A stretch of 64,000 nt of DNA from Polymorphospora lycopeni (GCF_042237075.1 NZ_JBCGDC010000030.1:1-64000), one strand, 5' to 3'; positions 8,821 through 16,860 are shown, numbered from the stretch's first letter. Numbers and translations: made by a program. Notes: generated by a model from the letters alone, not told the origin.

Positions 8821-10364
8821 GCGGCTTCGCCTTCCATAAGCGACCCCGCCATGACGAGGTCGAGCACAGTCTCTTCGTCGATCGCGTCGCCCGGCGCCTC
8901 GTGGATGACCCGGCCCTCACGCATCACCAGCACCCGGTCGGACAGACCGAGCACCTCCGGCACCTCGCTGGAGACCAGCAGCACCCCGACCCCCTTCGCC
9001 GCCAGGTCGCGGATCACCTGGTACAGCTCGGCCCGGGCGCCGACGTCGACACCCCGCGTCGGCTCGTCGAGCAGCAGCAGCCGGGTGTCCCCGAGCAACC
9101 AGCGGCCGACCACCACCTTCTGCTGGTTGCCGCCGGAGAGTTGGCGGACCGGCCGCCGTACGTCGCGGGGGCGCAGCTCCAGCGAGTCGGCGACCTTCTC
9201 CGCCTCGGCCAGTTCCTGCCCGGACCGGGTGAAGCCGCCCTTGGCGATCCGGGCGAAGGTGGCCAGCGTGACGTTGCGGTAGATCGGTTCCCCGAGCAGC
9301 AGCGCCTGGCTCTTGCGCTCCTCGGGCGCCATGCCGAGCCCGGCCCGGACCGCCGCGCCCACACTCCCCGGGCGCAGGGTCCGGCCGCCCATCCGGACCG
9401 TGCCGGACTCCGACCGGCGGGCGCCGAAGATGGTCTCCAGCAGCTCCGAACGGCCCGACCCGACCAGACCGGCGATCCCGACGATCTCGCCCGGGTGCAC
9501 GGTGAGCGACACGTCGGCGAACTCGCCGTGCCGGGTGAGCCCGTCGACCCGCAGCAACTCCTCGTCGGGGCGGGCCACCGGGGCCCGGTCCGGGAAGACG
9601 TACTCGATGGTGCGGCCGGTCATCTTGCTGACCAGTTCCCGCGTCGGGGTGCTCTGCGCGGGCAGGTTGGCGGCGGTGGTGCGACCGTCCTTGAGCACGG
9701 TGACCCGGTCACCGATCTCGCGGATCTCCTCCATCCGGTGCGAGATGTAGATGACCGCGATCCCCTGGGCGGTCAGCTCGCGGATGATCCGGAAGAGATT
9801 GCCGACCTCGTCGTGCGCGAGCACCGCGCTCGGCTCGTCCATGATGATCAGCCGGGCCTCGTGCGACAGCGCCCGGGCCATGCTGACGATCTGCTTGCCG
9901 GCCGCCGGCAGCGACCGGACCAGCCGGTTGGGCGGGATCTCCGCATGCCCCAGCCGCCCCAGGATCTCCCGGGTCTGCCGGGACATCGGTCCCCTGCGGA
10001 CGAAACCGAGCTGGCGCGGCTCATGCCCGAGGAAGGCGTTCTCCGCCACCGACAGGTCCTCGACCAGGTCGAGTTCCTGGTAGATCGTGGCGATGCCGGC
10101 CTTCATGGCCGCCTGCGGGTTGCCGAAGTTGACCTGCTCGCCGAGCCACTCGACCTGGCCCGAGTCCGGCCGGTGCACCCCGGACAGCACCTTGATCAGG
10201 GTGGACTTGCCGGCGCCGTTCTGGCCGAGCAGGCAGTGCACCTCGCCGGCCCGGACCTCCAACTGCACCCCGTCCAGGGCCCGTACGCCGGGAAAGGTCT
10301 TCACCACGTCGGTGAGCCGCAGGACGACCTCGGCCCCGGCGCCCTTGCCGGTGTCGACGCTCAT
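8817..10364 (-). CDS. Sugar ABC transporter ATP-binding protein (RbsA-type, two ATPase domains)
   Basis: 515 residues from ATG 10364, preceded by GAAGGGAG. The first ATPase domain has Walker A GQNGAGKST (47-55) and Walker B IIMDEPSAVL. Its signature is altered to LPAAGKQIV, normal for RbsA proteins. The second domain has a degenerate Walker A (GLVGSGRSE) but a good signature LSGGNQQK and LLLDEPTRGVDVGA. It energises the adjacent permease. Its start codon and Shine-Dalgarno lie inside the last unit of a 74-bp tandem repeat, so its translation is linked to the repeat-encoded mini-ORFs and, through them, to the ROK gene upstream. Confidence 0.92.
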   Translation of the reverse strand: MSVDTGKGAGAEVVLRLTDVVKTFPGVRALDGVQLEVRAGEVHCLLGQNGAGKSTLIKVLSGVHRPDSGQVEWLGEQVNFGNPQAAMKAGIATIYQELDLVEDLSVAENAFLGHEPRQLGFVRRGPMSRQTREILGRLGHAEIPPNRLVRSLPAAGKQIVSMARALSHEARLIIMDEPSAVLAHDEVGNLFRIIRELTAQGIAVIYISHRMEEIREIGDRVTVLKDGRTTAANLPAQSTPTRELVSKMTGRTIEYVFPDRAPVARPDEELLRVDGLTRHGEFADVSLTVHPGEIVGIAGLVGSGRSELLETIFGARRSESGTVRMGGRTLRPGSVGAAVRAGLGMAPEERKSQALLLGEPIYRNVTLATFARIAKGGFTRSGQELAEAEKVADSLELRPRDVRRPVRQLSGGNQQKVVVGRWLLGDTRLLLLDEPTRGVDVGARAELYQVIRDLAAKGVGVLLVSSEVPEVLGLSDRVLVMREGRVIHEAPGDAIDEETVLDLVMAGSLMEGEAA

Positions 10365-10586
10365 GACGTCCGCTCCCTTCGGTCGCGACCGACATGAGGC
10401 AAACTGAACCAACCGATTCGCTCGCTACGCTCGCTCATGACGTCCGCTCCCGTCGGTCGCAGCCGCCATGCGTCAACCTGAGCCAACCGATTCGCTCGCT
10501 ACGCTCGCTCATGACGTCCGCTCCCTTCGGTCGCGACCGACATGAGGCAAACTGAACCAACCGATTCGCTCGCTACGCTCGCTCAT
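10361..10586 (-). repeat. Three 74-bp tandem repeats encoding ATGA-coupled 25-residue mini-ORFs
   Basis: Units lie at 10361-10434, 10435-10508 and 10509-10582, with a few more matching bases to 10590. The outer two units are identical; the middle one differs at 8 positions. Read on the minus strand each unit opens ATGAGCGAGCGTAGCGAGCG and encodes 25 residues (MSERSERIGWFSLPHVG...RRERTS, or MSERSERIGWLRLTHGG... in the middle copy). Each carries an AAGGGAG/ACGGGAG ribosome site about 9 bases before its end and finishes with TCATGA, overlapping the next ATG. The chain runs: ROK stop, mini-ORF, mini-ORF, mini-ORF, ABC ATPase start. It looks like a dispersed intergenic repeat inserted in frame with translational coupling. 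Confidence 0.85.
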
Positions 10587-11761
10587 GACGCCTGCTCGAA
10601 GGCGACGTCGCTGGCGAGTACGGCCGCGCCGGTGACCCCGGCCCGCGAGCCCAGCTCGGACAGCACCACCGGCAGGTTACCGGTGGCCAGCGGAAGTGAA
10701 CGGCGGTAGACCACGCTGCGGATCTCCGCCAGCAGGATGTGCCCCAAGTGAGCGAGCCCTCCCCCAATGACGATCATGGACGGGTTGGCGAAACTGACCA
10801 GCCCGGCGAGCACGCTGCCGACCCGGCGACCCCCGTCGCGGATGAGCCGCACGCAGGTGACGTCGCCCTCGGTGGCGCCCTGGGCGACGTCACGGGCGGT
10901 CAGTACGCCGGCGGCGGCGAGCCGCTCGGCCAGGGCCGGGGAGGCGCCGGAGCGGGCCGCCAGGGTGGCGTCCTTGGCCAGCGCCGCGCCGCCGAAGTGC
11001 GCCTCGAGACAACCGACGTTGCCGCAGGTGCACATCGGACCGTGGCTGTCCACCTGGATGTGTCCGATGTCGCCGGCGCAGCCGTCGATGCCGCGGTAGA
11101 CCTCGCCGCTGAGGTAGATGCCGCAACCGATGCCGGTGCCGATCTTGACGAAGAGGAAGTCGTCGACCGTGTGCGCGACCCCGCCGTGCCGCTCACCGAT
11201 CGCCATGATGTTGACGTCGTTGTCCACCGCGGCCGGGCAGCCGTGCTCACGGGTGAGCAGTTCGCGGACCGGGAAACGGTCCCAACCCGGCATGATCGGC
11301 GGCGACACCGGGACCCCGTCGCGGTAGCTGACCGGACCGGGTACGCCGACGCCGACCGCGTCGAGCTTCTCGTAGACCCCGTCGACCCGGGCCTTGGCCA
11401 GCAGTTCGTTGATCCGGTGCAGGATGGCCTTCGGGCCGGACCGGATGTCGGCCGACTCGGTGTAGTTGGCGATCGGTTCCAACCGGCCGTTGGTCACCTC
11501 GACGTCGATGGAGCTGGCGCCGAGGTCGACGGCCGCGAAGCGCAGGCCGGGGTTGAGTTCGACGAGGGTGGAACGGCGGCCGCCGCGCGAGGCGGCCATC
11601 CCGGCCTCGGTGACGAAGCCGGTGCTGACCAGCCGGTCGAGCTCGGCGAGCAGACGCGGCCGGGGGATCTGCAACTGATCGGCGAGCTCCGCGCGGGAGA
11701 TCGCACCATGGTCTCTCAGAAGCCGTAGCAGGCGCAGGTGCAGCGCATCCGCGGTGCGCAC
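10583..11761 (-). CDS. ROK-family transcriptional regulator (ROK1)
   Basis: 392 residues from GTG 11761 with an excellent GGAGGTGGACCA ribosome site. Residues 1-60 form a winged helix-turn-helix (LLRLLRDHGAISRAELADQL). The rest is an ASKHA/ROK domain with a phosphate loop VDLGASSIDVEV, GVGVPGPVS, DNDVNIMA, and the zinc motif CTCGNVGCLE. ROK repressors bind sugars or sugar phosphates and release operators. It heads the sugar ABC transporter genes and its stop (ATGA) feeds directly into the repeat-encoded mini-ORF chain, so it is probably the local repressor. It is clearly paralogous to the ROK gene at 16951-18159. Confidence 0.9.
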   Translation of the reverse strand: MRTADALHLRLLRLLRDHGAISRAELADQLQIPRPRLLAELDRLVSTGFVTEAGMAASRGGRRSTLVELNPGLRFAAVDLGASSIDVEVTNGRLEPIANYTESADIRSGPKAILHRINELLAKARVDGVYEKLDAVGVGVPGPVSYRDGVPVSPPIMPGWDRFPVRELLTREHGCPAAVDNDVNIMAIGERHGGVAHTVDDFLFVKIGTGIGCGIYLSGEVYRGIDGCAGDIGHIQVDSHGPMCTCGNVGCLEAHFGGAALAKDATLAARSGASPALAERLAAAGVLTARDVAQGATEGDVTCVRLIRDGGRRVGSVLAGLVSFANPSMIVIGGGLAHLGHILLAEIRSVVYRRSLPLATGNLPVVLSELGSRAGVTGAAVLASDVAFEQAS

Positions 11762-11865
11762 TGGTCCACCTCCGGTGGTTTACGCCGCCGCAACATCGGC
11801 GTGTCGTGTTGGACACAGTAGGAGCCGTCTCGGCCGACTGTAAAGACCTTTGGTCGCTTGAAGCC

Positions 11866-11886
11866 GAACTTTTATCAAGTTGGACA
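11866..11886. promoter_or_regulatory. Candidate ROK operator upstream of ROK1
   Basis: GAACTTTTATCAAGTTGGAC contains the inverted repeat AACTT-TTATC-AAGTT (11867-11881), 105 bp upstream of the ROK1 start. The same GAACTTTT word and an AAGTTG-containing half occur upstream of ROK2 (16809-16860), and CAAACTTTGTCC occurs upstream of the TIM-barrel gene. Autoregulation by ROK1 is an inference from this shared motif. Confidence 0.4.
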
Positions 11887-12013
11887 GAAGTCTTCGATCA
11901 ACCTGCCGGAAGCAATCGTCGGACCTGCGCAACCTTGTCTCGCCAGGCGGCAAAATGCCTGGTCAGCAGGGGTTTCCAGAGACCGTCCGGCGCCCTCGAC
12001 CGGAGGGCATGCC

Positions 12014-12048
12014 GATGTCCCGGCCGCGCGGGGCACGGCCGGGACATC
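12014..12048 (-). terminator. Hairpin after the TIM-barrel isomerase-like gene
   Basis: Perfect 13-bp stem GATGTCCCGGCCG (12014-12026) / CGGCCGGGACATC (12036-12048) with a 9-nt loop, starting 14 bp past the stop codon on the minus strand. Confidence 0.7.
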
Positions 12049-12061
12049 GACAGACGTGGGG

Positions 12062-13174
12062 CTACTCGTTACGGTAGATGGTCAGATCGGCCATGTTCTG
12101 GTAGCTGAGCGCGGCGAAGTCCAGCGACTGCCCCGGGTTGGCGGCGCCGCCCGGCGCGGTGTCCTGCTCCCAGTTGGCGTGGTGGAAGTCCGGCTCGCCG
12201 ATGGTCTGGAAGAACTGCTGGAAGTTGATGTCGCCCTCGCCGAGCGGGGTCATCTCGTAGCCGTTGGCCAGGGCGGTGTTCCTGTTGCCGTCCTTGGCGT
12301 GGAAGAGCGGGAAGCGCTTGGTCCGCCGGGCCACGGTCAGGATCGGGTCGAAGATGCTGGTCCGCTCCCGGCCCGCCGAGTTGACGTACTTGGTGTGCTT
12401 GAAGCGGGCCACGTAGCCCCAGTAGATGTCCATCTCGAAGAAGACGTACTTGGCGTCGGTCTTCGCCATGAAGTATTCGAGCTTGCGGACGCCGGAGGAC
12501 CGGGTGGGCCGGCCGTTGCCGTCCAGCGGTCCGGCGTCGAGCAGGAAGTTGTAGGCCGCGTCGTGGTTGTGCGTGTAGAGCCGCATCTTGCGGTCCCGGG
12601 CCTGCCGGCCCAACTCGTTCCAGACGTCGGCGGCGGCGTCCCAGTCGGACTGGTAGTTGCTGTTGGTCGGGTCGCTGCCGGTGCCGATGTTCTTCATGCC
12701 GAGTTCCTCGGCGATGTCGAGCTGCTGCTGGAAGGTGGCCGCGTTGATGGACGTGTGCGTGCCGTTGGCGACCAGCCCGTTGTCGTCCAGGATCTTGCGG
12801 ATCTCGGTCGGGGTGATCTGCCGGCCCAGGATCGAGCTGTGCTGGTTGTAGCCGGCGAACTCGATCTCCTTGTAGCCGAGTTCGGCCAGCCGGGCGAGCA
12901 CCCGCTCGAAGCCGTACGGCACACCGCTGTCGTCGGGCGCCGCCGAGATCCGGTCCCGCACGCTGTAGAGGATGATGCCGCGGTTCTGCTCGGGGATGAG
13001 CGGCTCCACGGTCCAGGTGCCCTTGCCGATCGCCGGGGTCGCGGTCTGCAGGATCGGCAGGCCGGCGGCACCGAGGGCGGCCGCGGCACCCGCGGAGGCG
13101 GTGAGGATACGACGCCGGGTGAGCTGGGGGTTGGGCCGACCGGGCTGGCCCTCGCGGCGCTGCGCCTCGTCCAT
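12062..13174 (-). CDS. Tat-exported sugar phosphate isomerase/epimerase-like TIM-barrel protein
   Basis: 370 residues, ATG 13174 preceded by AAGGTGGACAAG. A twin-arginine signal is clear (LTRRRILTASAGAAAALGAAG), so the protein is folded before export. The mature part is an AP-endonuclease-2-like TIM barrel: GYKEIEFAGY, HTSINAATFQ, GTGSDPTN, THNHDAAY, EMDIYWGYVA and FPLFHAKDGN, with the His/Glu/Asp metal ligands of this superfamily. Secreted relatives often accompany ThuA and Gfo/Idh proteins in carbohydrate loci, and a ThuA gene lies about 7 kb downstream on the same strand. It ends at a strong hairpin, so it is probably a separate transcript from ROK1. Substrate unknown. Confidence 0.85.
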   Translation of the reverse strand: MDEAQRREGQPGRPNPQLTRRRILTASAGAAAALGAAGLPILQTATPAIGKGTWTVEPLIPEQNRGIILYSVRDRISAAPDDSGVPYGFERVLARLAELGYKEIEFAGYNQHSSILGRQITPTEIRKILDDNGLVANGTHTSINAATFQQQLDIAEELGMKNIGTGSDPTNSNYQSDWDAAADVWNELGRQARDRKMRLYTHNHDAAYNFLLDAGPLDGNGRPTRSSGVRKLEYFMAKTDAKYVFFEMDIYWGYVARFKHTKYVNSAGRERTSIFDPILTVARRTKRFPLFHAKDGNRNTALANGYEMTPLGEGDINFQQFFQTIGEPDFHHANWEQDTAPGGAANPGQSLDFAALSYQNMADLTIYRNE

Positions 13175-13377
13175 TCTTGTCCACCTTTCTGGGACGGCCG
13201 ACGGCCGCCGATGACGAGTAGGAGGATCGTTCGCGTCTGCCCGCCCTCAGGGGCACGAACCGGGCTCGACGGACTTCGATAAGGTTCTGACCTCGACTTT
13301 TGCGACGCCATGTCGCGCGTGTTACGTCTGGGGCAGACGGTATCGCTAGCGACGAGGGAAAGAAAGACTTGCAGGAG

Positions 13378-13390
13378 CCAAACTTTGTCC
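13378..13390. promoter_or_regulatory. Candidate ROK-type operator upstream of the TIM-barrel gene
   Basis: CCAAACTTTGTCC, about 205 bp upstream of the start, resembles AACAAAGTTGACC (16829-16841, upstream of ROK2) in the opposite orientation. It is a shared-motif inference only. Confidence 0.3.
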
Positions 13391-13444
13391 TGCGACGTCG
13401 AGAAGTAGTCGGCCCGGCGATCGACCGGGTGGCGTACGCGCAGG

Positions 13445-14254
13445 TCAGCGGGTCAGCAGTCGGCCCATGCGGCGGCCGGCCAGCACGAGCCCCAACACGG
13501 TCAGGGCGACCAGGTAGGCGACGTCGAGAAGCTGCGCCGGGCCGGCCGAGCCGATGCTGAGGTCACGGATCAGGTGCACCGACCGGTAGAGCGGGGTCAG
13601 CTCGACCACCCAGCGCAGGACGGCCGGATAGACCTCGGCCGGCACGAAGGTGCCGGAGAAGAGGAAGAGGCTGAACTGCACCGACCCCATCAGGTCGAAG
13701 TCCTGCCAGCTGCGCATGAACGTCGACAGCGCCATGCCGAGCGCGCCGAAGGTGAAGCCGACCAGCACCGCGGCCGGAAAGGCGACCAGCGCGCGGCCGA
13801 CCGTCGTGAGGTCCATCCAGACCATGACCACGAGGAAGGCGGCGGAGTAGCTGGAGCCGCGGATCATCGCCCAGGCCAGCTCGCCCAGCGCGATCTCGAA
13901 GGGCTGCACCGGGGTCGCCAGGATCCCGTCGTACAGCTTCATGTACTTCATCTTGCCGAAGAAGTTGAAGGTGGTCTCCGACAGCGCACCGGTCATCGCG
14001 GACGCGGCCAGCATGGCCGGCGCGACGAACGCGGCGTACGCGACGACCTGACCGCCGGGCAGCGTCAGGTCGCCGATCAGCGCCCCCACCCCGACGCCGA
14101 TCGACAGCAGGTAGAGCAGCGGCTCGAAGAAGCCGGAGATCATCACGACCCAGTAGGCCGACTTGAGCGCCGCCGCGTTGCGCTCGGTCACCGAGAACGC
14201 CCGGCGGGCCGGACCCTCGAAGCTGACCAGCTTGGGCAGGACGATGCTGACCAC
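13445..14254 (-). CDS. ABC-2 type transporter permease (second permease)
   Basis: 269 residues from GTG 14254 with GAGAGGAGGTCGGC upstream. About six transmembrane segments form an ABC-2 permease of the DrrB/nodulation NodJ type; visible blocks include GFFEPLLYLLSIGVGVGALIG, FFGKMKYMKLYDGILATPVQPFEIALGE (the cytoplasmic coupling helix region) and FLFSGTFVPAEVYP. It follows a first permease by 12 bp and belongs to the operon that begins with the DrrA-like ATPase at 16756. The complex probably exports a drug, lipid or peptide; the cargo cannot be inferred. Confidence 0.88.
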   Translation of the reverse strand: MVSIVLPKLVSFEGPARRAFSVTERNAAALKSAYWVVMISGFFEPLLYLLSIGVGVGALIGDLTLPGGQVVAYAAFVAPAMLAASAMTGALSETTFNFFGKMKYMKLYDGILATPVQPFEIALGELAWAMIRGSSYSAAFLVVMVWMDLTTVGRALVAFPAAVLVGFTFGALGMALSTFMRSWQDFDLMGSVQFSLFLFSGTFVPAEVYPAVLRWVVELTPLYRSVHLIRDLSIGSAGPAQLLDVAYLVALTVLGLVLAGRRMGRLLTR

Positions 14255-14266
14255 GCCGACCTCCTC

Positions 14267-15055
14267 TCAGAACACCAGTCGGCGCTTGAACCGGGCGTGT
14301 GCCAGCAGCCAGCCGGCGACCGCCCAGGCCAGCAGGTAGAGCAGGTGACCGGCGACCGACCACTGGGGAGCGATGCCCAGGGTGGCCGCCCGGGTCAGGT
14401 CGACGCCGTGCCACAGCGGGGACAGGTAGGCCAGCCAGCGCAGCACCACCGGCAGCTCCTCGACCGGGAAGAAGACCCCGGCGAACAGGGTCATCGGGAC
14501 CACGGCGAAGCGGAACAGCAACGACAGGTAGCTGTCGGACCTGATCGAGGCGCTGAAGGCGAACGTCGGCGCCGCCACGGCGAACCCGATCAGCAGCGCC
14601 AGCGGCAGCGCCGCCAGCGCCCACGGCGAGTGCAGCGTGCCGAAGGCCGCCGCCACCAGCAGGAACGCGATGGTGCTGATCAGCACCCGGAACAGGACGA
14701 AGAGCAGGTGCCCACCGAGGATGTCGGCGACCCGAAGCGGGGCGCTGGCCTGGGCGAAATAGGTGCGGACCCACTCGAAGTTGCCGAGCACCTGCCAGGA
14801 CGACTCCCCGATCGCCACCTGCAACGCGGTCGAGGCGAGCAGGCCGGGCAGGATGAAGTCGAGATAGGACACCCCGCCGACGCCGCCGTCGATGTAGGAG
14901 CCGACCCCCACCCCGAAGCCGATCACCGTCAGCAGCGGCAGGAGGAAGGACGACAGCGCGCTCGAGCGCCAGGTGCGCCGGTAGCCGACGATGTTGTATT
15001 CGAGTACGGAGAGCGGCCCGCCGCCGCGTCGGGCCGCCGCCGTGCCGACGCTCAT
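14267..15055 (-). CDS. ABC-2 type transporter permease (first permease)
   Basis: 262 residues from ATG 15055 (MSVGTAAARRGGGPLSVLEYNIVGYRR). Six hydrophobic segments and the blocks SYLDFILPGLLASTALQVAIGESSWQVLGNFEWVRTYF and LFAGVFFPVEELP mark an ABC-2 permease. A much longer upstream open frame exists but overlaps the end of the neighbouring gene and has unrelated composition, so it is rejected. The two permeases are homologous in layout and probably form a heterodimer with the shared DrrA-like ATPase. Confidence 0.86.
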   Translation of the reverse strand: MSVGTAAARRGGGPLSVLEYNIVGYRRTWRSSALSSFLLPLLTVIGFGVGVGSYIDGGVGGVSYLDFILPGLLASTALQVAIGESSWQVLGNFEWVRTYFAQASAPLRVADILGGHLLFVLFRVLISTIAFLLVAAAFGTLHSPWALAALPLALLIGFAVAAPTFAFSASIRSDSYLSLLFRFAVVPMTLFAGVFFPVEELPVVLRWLAYLSPLWHGVDLTRAATLGIAPQWSVAGHLLYLLAWAVAGWLLAHARFKRRLVF

Positions 15056-15212
15056 CGGTCGACCAGCGCCCGGCCGACCGCGCTTGCCCACATGGCTGCC
15101 TCCCGCTCGGTGTCGTCGACTACGGCCCGGGCCGCCAGCGGTGGCGACCCCGACCGGGAGACCGACGTTATCGAAGGCCCCGAGGTGTCCGGTAGCGGGA
15201 ATCGCGGCCGGG

Positions 15213-15626
15213 TCAGCCGGCCGGTGTGGGACGGACGGGAAGCAGGTTGCGCTCGGCGAAGACCTTCTTGGCGACGAGGGTGGCGTTGACCGCCCGCGGC
15301 ACACCGCAGTAGACCACCGACTGCAGCAGCGCCTCGACTATCTCGGAGGGCGTCAGGCCGGCGTTGAGCGCGCCGTTGACGTGGACCTCGAGCTGGGCCT
15401 CGGCGCCACCGAGACCGGTGAGTATGCCGAGCGTCAGCAGTTCCCGGTCGCGGCGCTGCAGTTCGGGCCGGACGTAGAGGTCTCCGTAGGACCAGGCGAC
15501 GGACCGGTGACTCAGCTCGGGTGAGACGTCGGCCAGGGCCGCGAGAAGCTTCTGCCCGGCGCCCCCGTCGGCCTCCCGTAGCGCCACCAGGCCGCGCTCG
15601 TACTGTTCGTCCGCGTTCATGGTCAT
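15213..15626 (-). CDS. Carboxymuconolactone decarboxylase (AhpD-like) family protein
   Basis: 137 residues from ATG 15626, preceded by GAGGTGG; a second ATG lies two codons on. The CMD fold is recognisable from YGDLYVRPELQRRDRELLTLGILTGLG, LEVHVNGALNAGLTPSEIVEALLQSVVYCGVPRAVNA. The Glu/His pair (E-x-HVNGALN) and the single Cys in VVYCGVP match gamma-carboxymuconolactone decarboxylases rather than the CxxC of AhpD. It sits between the DrrA-like ATPase and the two permease genes on the same strand, with about 120-155 bp gaps either side. Why a small decarboxylase-like enzyme is inside an exporter operon is unclear; it may modify the exported compound. Confidence 0.82.
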   Translation of the reverse strand: MTMNADEQYERGLVALREADGGAGQKLLAALADVSPELSHRSVAWSYGDLYVRPELQRRDRELLTLGILTGLGGAEAQLEVHVNGALNAGLTPSEIVEALLQSVVYCGVPRAVNATLVAKKVFAERNLLPVRPTPAG

Positions 15627-15745
15627 GGTCGTGCCCCACCTCTGCGCAGTCGTCCGGCCTCCCTGGGGCAACGGCCCCGGCGCCGGCTACCCACGGTTTC
15701 GCCGGGCAAACGACCCGTCTTCCGCGGGACGCTCCAGGCCGCACC

Positions 15746-16756
15746 CTAGTCCACCAGGGTCCGGCCGGTCAGGTGCAGGAAGACGTCCTCGAGCGAGCTG
15801 CGCCGGACCAGCACACTGGCCGGGGTCAGCGCCCGTCCGTGCACCTCGGCCACCGCCGCGTCGCCGTCCGCGACGTAGAGCAGGATGCGGTCGGGCAGCA
15901 CCTCGATCCGTTCGCCCAGCCCGTCGAGCTTGCCGGCGAAGTCCTCCTGCGACGCGGCGGCGAATCGCAACTCGACGACCTCGCGGGTGGAGTATCGCTC
16001 GATCAGCGCCCGCGGCGAGCCCTCGGCGACGATCCGGCCGCCGTCCATGACGACGAGCCGGTCGCACAACTGCTCTGCCTCGTCCATGTAGTGGGTGGTG
16101 AGCACCAGCGTCACACCCTGTTGCTTGAGCCGGAACAGCCGCTCCCAGACCAGGTGCCGGGCCTGCGGGTCGAGCCCGGTCGTCGGCTCGTCGAGCAACA
16201 CGATGTCGGGTTCGTTGACCAGGGCGCGGGCGATGGTGAGCCGGCGCTTCATGCCGCCTGACAACGGCTCGACCTTGCTGTTGGCGCGCTCGGTGAGCTG
16301 CACGAAGTCGAGCAGCTCGGTGGCCCGCTGTCGGGCCACCCGGCGCGGGATGCCGAAGTAGCGGGCATAGGTGGTCAGGTTTTCCCGCACGGTCAGCTCG
16401 GGGTCGAGGTTGTCCTGCTGCGGGCAGACCCCGAGGCGGGCCCGGATCGCCGGACCGTCCCGCCGCGGATCGAGCCCGACGATGCGCAGGACCCCGTCGG
16501 TCGGCGGGGAGACGCACCCGATCATCCGCATGGTCGAACTCTTGCCGGCACCGTTCGGACCGAGGAATCCGAACGCCTCGCCGGGCTGCACGTCGACGTC
16601 GATCCCGTCGACGGCCGTGAAGTCACCGAACCGCTTGACCAGGCCCCGCGCGTGGATCAGCGCGCTCCCTCCGGCCACCGCCGGCTCGTGGCCCGGTGAC
16701 TGGTCCTGGCCCGGTGACTGTTCGTGGCCCGGTGGTCGCTGCCGCGTCTCGTTCAC
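15746..16756 (-). CDS. DrrA-like ABC transporter ATP-binding protein
   Basis: 336 residues from GTG 16756. The N-terminal 30 residues are low-complexity (HEQSPGQDQSPGHEP, a short tandem repeat). A single ATPase domain follows: Walker A GPNGAGKSS, Q-loop CPQQDNLDP, signature LSGGMKRR, Walker B IVLLDEPTTGLDP and switch His (LTTHYMDEAEQL). A C-terminal DUF4162-like tail (SSLEDVFLHLTGRTL) marks the daunorubicin-resistance DrrA / ABC-2 exporter group. It starts the operon containing the CMD protein and two permeases and is divergent from ROK2, sharing about 195 bp of AT-richer upstream DNA. Confidence 0.9.
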   Translation of the reverse strand: MNETRQRPPGHEQSPGQDQSPGHEPAVAGGSALIHARGLVKRFGDFTAVDGIDVDVQPGEAFGFLGPNGAGKSSTMRMIGCVSPPTDGVLRIVGLDPRRDGPAIRARLGVCPQQDNLDPELTVRENLTTYARYFGIPRRVARQRATELLDFVQLTERANSKVEPLSGGMKRRLTIARALVNEPDIVLLDEPTTGLDPQARHLVWERLFRLKQQGVTLVLTTHYMDEAEQLCDRLVVMDGGRIVAEGSPRALIERYSTREVVELRFAAASQEDFAGKLDGLGERIEVLPDRILLYVADGDAAVAEVHGRALTPASVLVRRSSLEDVFLHLTGRTLVD

Positions 16757-16808
16757 CGACAGAACCTATCCCCTCGGTACGACATTCATCCCACTCATTT
16801 CACATCTA

Positions 16809-16860
16809 GGAACTTTTCGATCACTCCGAACAAAGTTGACCCTGTACTGCGCCAACTTGT
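16809..16860. promoter_or_regulatory. Candidate operator cluster between DrrA-like gene and ROK2
   Basis: Three related words lie in the divergent promoter region: GGAACTTTT (16809-16817), AACAAAGTTGACC (16829-16841) and CCAACTTGT (16852-16860), giving AAGTTG/CAACTT inverted halves. GAACTTTT and AAGTTG also flank the ROK1 start. Binding by ROK2, ROK1 or both is an inference. Confidence 0.4.

Larger units (their letters stand above)
11762..12061. other. Intergenic region with ROK1 promoter side and TIM-barrel gene terminator
   Basis: No gene seen in 300 bp. The left part, upstream of ROK1, is locally AT-richer (around 11839-11900) and carries a candidate operator; the right part holds a strong hairpin (both entered separately). 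A small palindromic GACC-TTT-GGTC lies about 11846-11856. Confidence 0.5.

Noticed and set aside
10361..10586. Possible CRISPR array
   Set aside because: Units are contiguous without unique spacers, only three copies are present, and no cas genes are near; it is a tandem coding repeat.
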